Source: Enterococcus ureasiticus (GTDB taxonomy: Bacteria > Bacillota > Bacilli > Lactobacillales > Enterococcaceae). From it: a stretch of 64,000 nucleotides of DNA. Under the pieces are notes generated by a model that saw only the letters and a program-made list of their open reading frames with translations, ran no database searches and had not been told where the DNA came from. Of the stretch, positions 56,706 to 64,000 are shown piece by piece. Each line of letters begins with the position of its first letter. The stretch's first letter is position 1. Where the stretch lies: assembly GCF_001730285.1 (NCBI RefSeq), contig NZ_MIJZ01000015.1, forward strand, positions 248,001 to 312,000. The letters are read 5' to 3'. Both the position numbers and the translations under genes were made by a program.

Positions 56706-57044
56706 ATGAAGAAATCCTATAGAGTAAAAAAAGAAAAAGAATTTCAAGCAGTGTTTCAACATAAACAGTCCTGTGCCAACCGAAGATTTGTCGTGTACGT
56801 ATTAGAAAAACCAGAACAAAAGCATTTTCGGGTAGGAATTTCAGTAGGGAAAAAAGTTGGGAATGCGGTTGTTAGAAATGCTGTAAAGCGCAAGGTTCGT
56901 ACGTCGATCTATCAATTAAAAGATTCAATCGATCCTACTTGTGATTTTATTATCATCGCAAGGCCTGGCGTCGACAAGTTGAGTTTAGAAGAAATTCATA
57001 GCAACGTGACGCATGTGTTAAAACTTGCAAAAATTTTGAAATAA
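56706..57044 (+). CDS. rnpA: Ribonuclease P protein component
   Basis: About 112 residues from ATG 56706 (AAAGGG six bases before it; ATG 56700 is inside that signal). MKKSYRVKKEKEFQAVF, NRRFVVYVLEK, VGISVGKKVGNAV and RNAVKRKVR are typical of RnpA. It assists the RNA subunit in tRNA 5' maturation. Followed 15 bases later by yidC. Confidence 0.97.
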   Translation: MKKSYRVKKEKEFQAVFQHKQSCANRRFVVYVLEKPEQKHFRVGISVGKKVGNAVVRNAVKRKVRTSIYQLKDSIDPTCDFIIIARPGVDKLSLEEIHSNVTHVLKLAKILK

Positions 57045-57059
57045 GAGAGGAACAGTTTT

Positions 57060-57887
57060 GTGAAGAAGTATAAACGTCTATTATTGATGGCAGGTTTACT
57101 AGCACTTGTTTTTGTGTTGTCTGCCTGTGGAACAGCCCCGATTAACGCGAGTAGTACAGGAATTTGGGACCGCTACATTGTCTATTATTTCGCTGAAGCA
57201 ATTAAATTCTTATCCATTTCAGCAAATACTGGTATCGGGATTATCCTATTTACATTAGTAATCAGAATCATTTTATTACCATTGATGCATTTCCAAACGA
57301 AAAGCATGCGTAAGACTCAAGAATTACAACCAAAATTAAAAGCGCTACAAAAACAATATTCATCAAAAGATCCAGAGACACAACGTTTATTCCGTGAAGA
57401 ACAGCAAAAATTGTATGCCGAAAATAATGTAAATCCTTATGCAGGGTGTTTACCGTTATTGATTCAAATGCCGATCATGATGGCGTTGTATCAATCGATT
57501 TCACGTGTACCAGAATTGAAGCAAGGAAGTTTTCTGTGGTTGAATCTAGGTCAACCCGATCCATATTTTATTTTACCGATTTTAGCAGCGGCATTTACCT
57601 TTGCTAGTACGTATTTGACTAGCATGAGCCAAATAGAATCAAATGCATCGCTAAAAATCATGAACTTTGTAATGCCAGTTATGATCTTTGTAATGGGTAT
57701 GAGCTTAGCCAGCGGATTATCACTTTATTGGGTGGTTTCTAATGCCTTCCAAGTTGGTCAAACATTATTGATCAATAATCCATTCAAAATCCGTAAAGAG
57801 CGTGCAGAAGCAGAACGACAAGTAAAAGAGCGCGAACGAGCATTGAAGAAAGCAATGAATCCTAAGAAAAAAAATAAGAAAAAATAA
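57060..57887 (+). CDS. yidC: Membrane protein insertase YidC/OxaA
   Basis: 275 residues from GTG 57060. Lipoprotein signal with lipobox LSAC, then five membrane segments of the YidC core; KTQELQPKLKALQKQYSSKD and YAGCLPLLIQMPIMMALYQS are conserved, as is a basic C-terminus. It inserts membrane proteins, with or without SecYEG. Gram-positive genomes often hold a second copy, not visible here. Confidence 0.96.
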   Translation: MKKYKRLLLMAGLLALVFVLSACGTAPINASSTGIWDRYIVYYFAEAIKFLSISANTGIGIILFTLVIRIILLPLMHFQTKSMRKTQELQPKLKALQKQYSSKDPETQRLFREEQQKLYAENNVNPYAGCLPLLIQMPIMMALYQSISRVPELKQGSFLWLNLGQPDPYFILPILAAAFTFASTYLTSMSQIESNASLKIMNFVMPVMIFVMGMSLASGLSLYWVVSNAFQVGQTLLINNPFKIRKERAEAERQVKERERALKKAMNPKKKNKKK

Positions 57888-57902
57888 AAGGAGGTTTTCC
57901 AG

Positions 57903-58676
57903 ATGCCGGTATATGAGGGAAACACAATTGAAGAAGCAACCACTAAGGGCTTACACGCACTGAATTTGTCAAAGGAAGAAGTAGAGATCAGCGTAATTAC
58001 AGACGCTAAGAAAGGTTTCTTGGGTTTTGGTAAAAAACTTGCTCAAGTGTCAATCGAGCCAACTGTCAGCGAACAAATCGCAGAAGCAGTTGCAGAGACC
58101 GTCGAAGATATCATCGTGGCAGATGAGGAAGTAAAAGTAGAAACAGCTGTTGAAGAATTGTTAGCTGCTAAAACCTCAGATTCCTCTGAACCGAAAGTCT
58201 TGGAAAATCTAGAAGATGAAGAAGCGATCACTGAACTAGCGATGTATTTAACAACTATTTCAAAAGAATTGAATGCACCGGCTTTAGTCCGTTTAGAACG
58301 TAAAGATGGTTTGTTGGTTTTCCATTTAGATACAGATAAACAAGGAATCTTGATTGGAAAACATGGAAAAGTCTTAAATGCGCTTCAATATTTAGCACAA
58401 GTTTTCGTTCATCGTGTTGCAGAAAATAAGTTATCTGTTGTGGTGAATGTTGGTGATTATCGTGAAAAACGTCAAGCGATCTTGCAACGTTTAGCAGAAA
58501 GAACAGCTGAAAAAGTCAAACAAACTGGCCGTCCTGTTTTTCTAGAACCAATGCCAGCATTTGAACGAAAACAAATTCACTTTACCTTGAGTAAAGACGA
58601 TCATATCAAAACACATTCAGAAGGTGACGAACCTTATCGTTATTTGGTTGTTGAACCTGTGAAAAAATATTATTAA
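57903..58676 (+). CDS. jag: RNA-binding protein Jag/KhpB (EloR)
   Basis: 257 residues: N-terminal Jag domain (MPVYEGNTIEEATTKGL, KKGFLGFGKK), acidic linker, KH domain with ILIGKHGKVLNALQYL, and R3H domain (FERKQIHFTL). It is a partner of KhpA in controlling cell elongation and division. 15 bases after yidC, as in most Firmicutes. Confidence 0.95.
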   Translation: MPVYEGNTIEEATTKGLHALNLSKEEVEISVITDAKKGFLGFGKKLAQVSIEPTVSEQIAEAVAETVEDIIVADEEVKVETAVEELLAAKTSDSSEPKVLENLEDEEAITELAMYLTTISKELNAPALVRLERKDGLLVFHLDTDKQGILIGKHGKVLNALQYLAQVFVHRVAENKLSVVVNVGDYREKRQAILQRLAERTAEKVKQTGRPVFLEPMPAFERKQIHFTLSKDDHIKTHSEGDEPYRYLVVEPVKKYY

Positions 58677-58680
58677 ATAG

Positions 58681-58720
58681 TAAATGCCCCTTTGAAATTA
58701 TTTTTTTAAAGGGGCATTTA
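58681..58720 (+). terminator. Terminator after jag
   Basis: TAAATGCCCCTTT pairs with AAAGGGGCATTTA, ending the rnpA-yidC-jag operon. Confidence 0.85.
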
Positions 58721-58756
58721 TTGTTAAAATAGGATAGTTTTGTAAAAAAAAATACA

Positions 58757-58785
58757 TTGACAAATACAGTTAAACAAAGTATATT
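58757..58785 (+). promoter_or_regulatory. Promoter of a candidate small RNA
   Basis: TTGACA (58757-58762), exactly 17 bases, TATATT (58780-58785). There is no ORF downstream before a terminator. Confidence 0.65.
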
Positions 58786-58791
58786 TTAAAC

Positions 58792-58886
58792 GAAATCATT
58801 CTTATCAACGTACAAAATACGATGATAAAGTAGTTGGAGCATTCGTGCTTCTTCCAGCCTGGTTCTTTTAGAATCAGGTTTTTTTA
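58792..58886 (+). ncRNA. Candidate small RNA, about 95 nt
   Basis: From the predicted start near 58792 to an intrinsic terminator (CCTGGTTC/GAATCAGG with T7, 58858-58885). The body can fold into stems: CTTATCA-ACGTA with TACG-TGATAAAG, and GAGCA-TTCG-TGCTTC. No open frame lies in it. It does not match 6S, SRP, tmRNA or RNase P RNA. It could instead be a leader of a lost gene. Confidence 0.5.
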
Positions 58887-58948
58887 TTTTGCCAAAAATA
58901 ACAGAGAAAAAAGGAAAAGCTTAATCGCCTTTCCTCTTTGAATAGTAT

Positions 58949-59290
58949 TTAACCAATATTTGTTTGTGTAAACTGAACGACTGTTCCATAAGCAAATATT
59001 TCTACGACCCATTTCCCTTGATATTCTACATATTTTTCTTCAAAATGACAATTGATCACAGCATCTGCTTCATATTCAAACGCAATTACTTTCAGCTGAC
59101 GATAAACACCACTGAAAATATCATTTGGATTGACATCTGGTGAAAATAAGTCTGTCTCGATTCGATCTGTTGCAAAAACAATATCCCGAACGATATATTT
59201 TTTACTGACATTTCCTGTAGATAATGTGATTCCACTTAAACGATTTTCTAATTCTTGTTCATTGAATTCATCTTTTTTTGTTCGTTTCAT
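58949..59290 (-). CDS. YbjQ-like (UPF0145-type) small protein
   Basis: About 113 residues from the second of two ATGs, with GGAGG 8 nt upstream. Central part VRDIVFATDRIETD, then GVYRQLKVIAFEYEADAVINC and YGTVVQF; the alternation matches YbjQ/DUF74 proteins (heavy-metal-binding fold) only loosely. Function unknown. Located between the small RNA candidate and mnmE on the other strand. Confidence 0.55.
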   Translation of the reverse strand: MKRTKKDEFNEQELENRLSGITLSTGNVSKKYIVRDIVFATDRIETDLFSPDVNPNDIFSGVYRQLKVIAFEYEADAVINCHFEEKYVEYQGKWVVEIFAYGTVVQFTQTNIG

Positions 59291-59401
59291 CATAGGAACC
59301 TCCTTGCCTTATATATGTTTATTTTAAAGATAAAACAGAAGAAATGCAAAGTTAACGAACGCTTTTATCAAATAAATAATGTTGCGAAAAAAATAAAAAT
59401 A

Positions 59402-59493
59402 TGCTATTCTATGTCAAGAAATTAATAGGAATTGACGCAGTGAAAGTGCTAGATCCAACCTGAAAAAATAGGGGTGGAGTGGGCGCTTTTTTT
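59402..59493 (+). promoter_or_regulatory. Promoter and terminator-like hairpin upstream of mnmE
   Basis: Extended -10 TGCTATTCT (59402-59410), then a hairpin in which AAGTGC pairs with GCGCTT and TCCAACC with GGTGGA, followed by TTTTTTT (to about 59493). The loop contains TGAAAAAATAGG, resembling the centre of the interspersed repeat. It may attenuate mnmE transcription or be a repeat copy 4. The remainder of 59294-59602 shows no gene. Confidence 0.4.
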
Positions 59494-59602
59494 GTAGCCA
59501 AAAATAGATGCGTACATAGTTTAAAAGAGATAAGAGCGGTTTAACGTAGTAATAATTACACGAAAAAAGCTTAATCTATTAATGAAAGGAAGTCAGTCAA
59601 CC

Positions 59603-61000
59603 ATGCAACAAATAACGCTAGAATTTGATACAATCGCCGCAATTTCAACACCTCCTGGCGAAGGAGCAATCAGTATTGTCCGTTTAAGTGGTGATGAAGC
59701 AATCGCAATTGCAGATAAAGTCTATCGCTCAGGGAGTAAGCAGCTGCTAGATGTGCCTACACATACGATTCATTATGGTCATATCCTTGATCCTAAAGAC
59801 GATAGCTTGCTAGATGAAGTGATGGTTTCTGTCATGCGGGCACCGAAAACTTTTACCAGAGAAGATGTTGTTGAAATCAACTGTCATGGTGGAATCGTAG
59901 TCGTTAACCAGTTATTGCAATTGTTGTTAAGAGAAGGCGCTCGTTTGGCTGAACCTGGTGAATTTACGAAAAGAGCCTTTTTAAATGGTCGAATGGACCT
60001 ATCTCAAGCTGAAGCTGTGATGGATTTGATTCGAGCAAAAACAGATCGAGCGATGCATGTTGCCTTGGATCAATTGGATGGAAATTTATCTTCTTTGATC
60101 CGTTCGTTGAGACAGGAAATTTTAGAAACTTTAGCGCAAGTCGAAGTAAATATCGATTATCCTGAATATGATGATGTAGAAGAATTAACAACAAAACTAT
60201 TACTTGAAAAAGCTGGATTCGTCAAAGCCCAGATCGAAGGATTATTGACAACAGCGAAGCAAGGAAAAATCTTGCGTGAAGGCTTAAGTACAGCAATCAT
60301 CGGTCGTCCAAACGTTGGTAAATCAAGTTTATTGAACCACTTATTACGTGAAGAAAAAGCGATCGTAACAGATATTGCAGGAACGACACGTGATGTTATC
60401 GAAGAATACGTCAATGTCCGCGGAGTACCATTGAAATTGATCGATACAGCTGGAATCAGAGAAACAGAAGATATCGTAGAACGAATCGGTGTTGAACGTA
60501 GCCGTAAAGCATTAGCTGAATCCGATTTGATTTTGCTCGTTCTGAATCAAAATGAGCCACTTACAGACGAAGATCGTCAATTATTAATAGCGACAGACGG
60601 ATTAAAACGAGTGATCCTACTGAATAAAATGGATTTACCTTCTCAATTAGATCGAGAAGAATTAAAACAGCTCGTTAATGATGAAGAAATATTACCCGTA
60701 TCGGTTTTATCCAATACAGGGATGGAACAATTAGAATTAAAAATCGCAGACTTATTTTTCGGCGGACAAACTGGGGAAAAAGATGCGACATACGTATCCA
60801 ATACTCGCCATATCGCATTATTAGATCAGGCAGCTATAGCACTGGATGAAGTGATCCGAGGAATCGAAGCTGGAATGCCAGTCGATCTCGTTCAAATGGA
60901 TATGACCCGCTGTTGGGACTTTTTAGGTGAAATCGTCGGGGACAGTGTCCAAGATGAACTGATCACCCAATTATTTAGTCAATTTTGTTTAGGAAAATAG
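59603..61000 (+). CDS. mnmE: tRNA modification GTPase MnmE
   Basis: 465 residues from ATG 59603. Formyl-THF domain: [21 protein letters not shown] domain: [41 protein letters not shown]-terminus CLGK. With MnmG it makes cmnm5U34 in tRNA. 13 bases before mnmG. Confidence 0.97.
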   Translation: MQQITLEFDTIAAISTPPGEGAISIVRLSGDEAIAIADKVYRSGSKQLLDVPTHTIHYGHILDPKDDSLLDEVMVSVMRAPKTFTREDVVEINCHGGIVVVNQLLQLLLREGARLAEPGEFTKRAFLNGRMDLSQAEAVMDLIRAKTDRAMHVALDQLDGNLSSLIRSLRQEILETLAQVEVNIDYPEYDDVEELTTKLLLEKAGFVKAQIEGLLTTAKQGKILREGLSTAIIGRPNVGKSSLLNHLLREEKAIVTDIAGTTRDVIEEYVNVRGVPLKLIDTAGIRETEDIVERIGVERSRKALAESDLILLVLNQNEPLTDEDRQLLIATDGLKRVILLNKMDLPSQLDREELKQLVNDEEILPVSVLSNTGMEQLELKIADLFFGGQTGEKDATYVSNTRHIALLDQAAIALDEVIRGIEAGMPVDLVQMDMTRCWDFLGEIVGDSVQDELITQLFSQFCLGK

Positions 61001-61013
61001 AGAGGAAGAGTCG

Positions 61014-62912
61014 ATGAATCAATTTAAAGCAGAATCTTATGACGTAATCGTAGTTGGAGCAGGACATGCTGGTTCAGAAGCAGCTTTAGCATCTGCTCGC
61101 ATGGGCAGCAAAACCTTACTTTTAACAATCAATTTAGATATGGTCGCATTTATGCCGTGTAACCCATCTGTGGGAGGCCCAGCCAAAGGAGTTGTGGTTC
61201 GAGAAATCGATGCATTAGGCGGCGAAATGGGTCGTAATATAGACAAAACATACATCCAAATGCGGATGCTAAACACAGGAAAAGGTCCGGCCGTTCGCGC
61301 GTTGCGCGCCCAAGCGGACAAACATGCTTATGCTACTGAAATGAAGCACACGATCGAACGCACGGACAACTTATCATTACGTCAAGGAATTGTGGAACGC
61401 TTAATTGTAGAAGATGGGATTTGTAAAGGTGTCATTACAACAACAGGTGCACAATACCAAAGTAAAGCGGTAATCATTACAGCTGGAACAGCACTTCGTG
61501 GTGAAATCATCATTGGTGAACTGAAATATTCTTCAGGACCGAACAATTCATTACCATCAATTGGTTTAGCAGATCATTTGAAAGAATTAGGACTTGAAAT
61601 GGATCGGTTCAAAACAGGAACACCACCGCGTGTGAAATCTAGTACGATCGATTATTCTGTCACAGAAGAACAACCTGGTGATGAAGAACCCAATCATTTT
61701 AGTTTCAGCACACCAGATGATGCGTATAATTTAGACCAACGTTCATGCTGGCTGACTTATACGAATGAAGGAACCCATGAAATTATTCAAGAGAATCTAC
61801 ATCGTGCACCGATGTTTACAGGAATCGTTGAAGGTGTTGGCGCGCGTTACTGTCCGTCGATTGAAGATAAAATCGTTCGTTTTTCTGACAAACCTCGCCA
61901 TCAATTATTCTTAGAGCCAGAAGGACTGAACACAGAAGAAGTTTACGTTCAAGGACTTTCTACTTCATTACCAGAAGATGTCCAAACAGATATCTTACAT
62001 TCGATTGCAGGGTTAGAAAAAGCTGAAATGATGCGTACAGGATATGCGATCGAGTATGATGTTGTTGTGCCGCACCAATTACGTCCAACCTTAGAAACAA
62101 AAGTGATCGATAGCTTATTTACAGCTGGACAAACGAATGGTACCAGCGGTTATGAAGAAGCAGCAGGGCAAGGCTTGATAGCTGGAATCAATGCTGCACT
62201 TAAAGTCCAAGGAAAAGAACCTTTCGTGATGAAACGTAGTGATGGTTATATCGGTGTGATGATCGATGATTTAGTAACAAAAGGCACAAATGAACCTTAT
62301 CGTTTACTAACATCAAGAGCTGAATATCGTTTGATTTTACGCCATGATAATGCAGATCTGCGTTTAACCGAACAAGGGCACGAAATTGGTTTAGTCAAAG
62401 AAGACCAATATACAGCGTATCTTGAAAAGAAAAAAGCAGTCGAAGCTGAAATAGCTCGCTTGAACTCAGTTAGAGTGAAGCCTACAGCAGACGTACAAGC
62501 GTTTTTAGAAGCGAAAGGTTCTGTTCCGTTGAAAGATGGGGTCTTAGCTGGAGACTTCTTAAAACGCCCAGAAATGAGCTATCATGAAGTGACACAATTT
62601 ATCCCAGCTTCTGAAGTAGATTTGGATGATAAAGTCATTGAGCAAGTTGAAATTCAACTAAAATATGAAGGCTACATCAAGAAGGCATTGGAAAAAGTCG
62701 ATAAACTAAAACGGATGGAAGCCAAACGAATTCCTGAAAACATCGATTATGCTGCAATAAATGGCTTAGCTACTGAAGCAAAACAAAAATTGCAAAAGAT
62801 CCAACCAGAAACGATTGCTCAAGCAAGCCGAATCAGTGGTGTGAATCCAGCTGACGTATCGATTTTGATGGTGTATATTGAACAAGGGAAGATAGCAAAA
62901 GTACAGCCTTAA
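61014..62912 (+). CDS. mnmG: tRNA uridine-5-carboxymethylaminomethyl enzyme MnmG
   Basis: 632 residues. FAD motif [32 protein letters not shown] (catalytic Cys), [11 protein letters not shown]-type core, [29 protein letters not shown] and a helical C-terminus ([14 protein letters not shown]). Partner of MnmE. Last gene of the conserved block. Confidence 0.97.
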   Translation: MNQFKAESYDVIVVGAGHAGSEAALASARMGSKTLLLTINLDMVAFMPCNPSVGGPAKGVVVREIDALGGEMGRNIDKTYIQMRMLNTGKGPAVRALRAQADKHAYATEMKHTIERTDNLSLRQGIVERLIVEDGICKGVITTTGAQYQSKAVIITAGTALRGEIIIGELKYSSGPNNSLPSIGLADHLKELGLEMDRFKTGTPPRVKSSTIDYSVTEEQPGDEEPNHFSFSTPDDAYNLDQRSCWLTYTNEGTHEIIQENLHRAPMFTGIVEGVGARYCPSIEDKIVRFSDKPRHQLFLEPEGLNTEEVYVQGLSTSLPEDVQTDILHSIAGLEKAEMMRTGYAIEYDVVVPHQLRPTLETKVIDSLFTAGQTNGTSGYEEAAGQGLIAGINAALKVQGKEPFVMKRSDGYIGVMIDDLVTKGTNEPYRLLTSRAEYRLILRHDNADLRLTEQGHEIGLVKEDQYTAYLEKKKAVEAEIARLNSVRVKPTADVQAFLEAKGSVPLKDGVLAGDFLKRPEMSYHEVTQFIPASEVDLDDKVIEQVEIQLKYEGYIKKALEKVDKLKRMEAKRIPENIDYAAINGLATEAKQKLQKIQPETIAQASRISGVNPADVSILMVYIEQGKIAKVQP

Positions 62913-62960
62913 AAACAGTCGTTTTAATAGCTTACAAACCAAAGTAAATAACAGATAAAA

Positions 62961-62995
62961 AAGAGGGAGCTCATAATGTAGCTGCCTCTTTTTTT
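62961..62995 (+). terminator. Terminator after mnmG
   Basis: AGAGGGAGCT pairs with AGCTGCCTCT (one mismatch) followed by TTTTTT. Confidence 0.8.
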
Positions 62996-63010
62996 GTTTC
63001 ATGTGAAACA
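62995..63010. promoter_or_regulatory. parS-like site, one mismatch
   Basis: TGTTTCATGTGAAACA, one base from consensus, 7.4 kb right of oriC, where parS sites close to parAB are common. Confidence 0.65.
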
Positions 63011-63137
63011 TTCTGTATTTCTCCGTTTTAAATCAGGCTTTTTTGGGAGAGTTTTAACAGTAAGTTAAAAGTTAATCGGCATAAATATAGAGTAAGATCA
63101 ATATATAAATAAAAATCAAAACAAAGGAGTAAAACCT

Positions 63138-63482
63138 ATGCGTACGATAAAAACAATCAACGATTTTTGGGAAGTAATCGATGAAATAAGAATGAAAAAA
63201 GAACTCAATTGGACAGAATTAGTTGGAGGAAAAGCTAAATTAGCTGCTAGTCAACGATGGAATCCTCCATTGACATATATTCTTCAAATACAAAAAAAGC
63301 TAGACATAGATATCATGAACACATTTGTCTATGAGTTAGTTGAATCTGAACAATTAGTTGATAAAGATCCCGAAACGCCCAATAAAATGAAACTGATACA
63401 CCAATGGATTCAATCCGACAATTGGATGGAAGACGAAGAGCTCATTCAAAAAGTTCAAGAAGTTGCTAAGACGATTTTATAA
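63138..63482 (+). CDS. Hypothetical helical protein
   Basis: 114 residues, predominantly helical, starting MRTIKTINDFWEVIDEIRMK after AAAGGAG. The region around LTYILQIQKKLDIDI could be part of a small DNA-binding or immunity fold, but no family is recognised. It ends 26 bases before the amidase gene, so the two may form one operon (inhibitor or immunity plus lytic enzyme, or a phage remnant). Confidence 0.55.
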   Translation: MRTIKTINDFWEVIDEIRMKKELNWTELVGGKAKLAASQRWNPPLTYILQIQKKLDIDIMNTFVYELVESEQLVDKDPETPNKMKLIHQWIQSDNWMEDEELIQKVQEVAKTIL

Positions 63483-63508
63483 AATAACAAATTAAGGGAG
63501 TAAAAAAG

Positions 63509-64000
63509 ATGGCGAATATAGAAAATATGATTAAATGGATGACGGACCGCAAAGGAAGGGTCACTTACTCAATGAATACAAGGCTAGGTCCTAATAGCTA
63601 TGATTGTTCAAGCGCGGTTTATTTTGCTTTGATCAGCGGCGGTTTTTTGACTAGTGGAGTGATGGGTAATACGGATACTCTTTTCTCACATTTGGAAAAG
63701 GCTGGCTGGACTCAAGTAACGGCGGATGCTTCCGGTAATTATCCCGCAAAAAAAGGGGATATTTTTATCTGGGGAAATCGGGGAGCATCAGGAGGAGCGG
63801 CCGGTCATACAGGTATTTTTATAGATGATCAAGATCGAATTATTCATTGTAACTATGGCTATAATGGCATTACAATCAATGATCATGATACGATTTGGGA
63901 ATTAAATGGCTGTCCAGCAGTAACTATCTATTCTTACGGGAAGAATGAAAGCAGTCAGCTGAAACCACAGCCAAATCCTCCAAAAGCAAAGCCCGTGCCA
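63509..64000 (+). CDS. Peptidoglycan amidohydrolase, phage endolysin type (Amidase_5-like), partial
   Basis: Open to the window edge: 164 residues seen. MANIENMIKWMTDRKGRVTY, YDCSSAVYFAL (catalytic-type Cys), then YPAKKGDIFIWGNRG and AAGHTGIFIDDQDRIIHCNY (His), followed by a Pro/Lys linker that should lead to a cell-wall-binding domain. It resembles NlpC/P60-type Amidase_5 enzymes of phage and bacteriocin lysins. No signal peptide, so release by holin or lysis, or leaderless secretion, would be needed. Confidence 0.8.
   Translation, partial: MANIENMIKWMTDRKGRVTYSMNTRLGPNSYDCSSAVYFALISGGFLTSGVMGNTDTLFSHLEKAGWTQVTADASGNYPAKKGDIFIWGNRGASGGAAGHTGIFIDDQDRIIHCNYGYNGITINDHDTIWELNGCPAVTIYSYGKNESSQLKPQPNPPKAKPVP

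Noticed and set aside
58792-58886. Considered SRP (4.5S) RNA
   Set aside because: The conserved GGAAGCAGCC-type apical sequence is missing.
58949-59293. Considered a confident YbjQ family call
   Set aside because: Similarity is limited to the pattern around the ADAVINC region; kept as a tentative description only.

Overview
The window is chromosomal DNA around the replication origin of a low-GC Firmicute, most probably an Enterococcus close to the E. faecalis group. This rests on the DnaA, GyrA, RnpA and YidC sequences, a men cluster in the order menB-E-F-D-H-C, DnaA boxes of the form TTATCCACA, and perfect parS sites. The origin lies near 55.3-55.7 kb. Genes to its left (dnaA, dnaN, yaaA, recF, gyrB, gyrA) run on the minus strand and genes to its right (rpmH, rnpA, yidC, jag, mnmE, mnmG) on the plus strand, so both sides are co-directional with replication.

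Layout. 0-12.5 kb is an AT-rich accessory island. It holds an ABC-2 permease, an acyl-carrier-like protein, a BtrH-like Cys-His-Asp acyltransferase, a short-chain reductase, a 21-residue cationic peptide gene, a DUF4922/GalT-like HIT-superfamily protein, an alpha/beta hydrolase and a GntP-type permease. A minus-strand trio follows: a PaaK-like AMP ligase, an RmlC-like cupin and an APH-like kinase. Decayed ISL3, IS200 and IS6 copies are interleaved. I read the island as an uncharacterised biosynthetic and export system. 12.6-19.4 kb holds DegV, a flavoprotein that has lost its redox cysteines, a YoaK-type membrane protein, a complete oxalate decarboxylase, purA and a UreI-like channel. 19.4-30.5 kb is the conserved block dnaB ... 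rplI-gdpP-rpsR-ssb-rpsF. It is split between dnaB and rplI by a 5.7-kb beta-glucoside module (phospho-beta-glucosidase, GntR regulator, PTS EIIC) whose edges carry inverted IS1182-type ends.

30.8-43.4 kb holds an acyl-CoA ligase, the six-gene menaquinone/demethylmenaquinone operon, the zinc-binding lipoprotein AdcA-ZinT with a Zur-like operator, YccF and a hotdog thioesterase that may serve as MenI. 43.4-49.6 kb holds gyrB/gyrA, behind which a 201-bp piece of the gyrA 3' end is exactly repeated, bracketing a small cassette with a dead bacteriocin-like gene. 49.6-64 kb is the origin region, a PadR/DUF2812 pair, a 130-bp tandem repeat separating rpmH from rnpA, a candidate small RNA after jag, mnmE-mnmG, and at the right edge a phage-type peptidoglycan amidase that runs off the window.

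The most interesting signals are the 1-11 kb biosynthetic island, the rplI/dnaB operon interruption, the gyrA-tail duplication with bacteriocin relic, an interspersed hairpin repeat found upstream of menC, menB and dnaA, the rpmH-rnpA tandem repeat, and the cysteine-free flavoprotein. No database search or computation was run; assignments come from motifs and recognised family resemblance.
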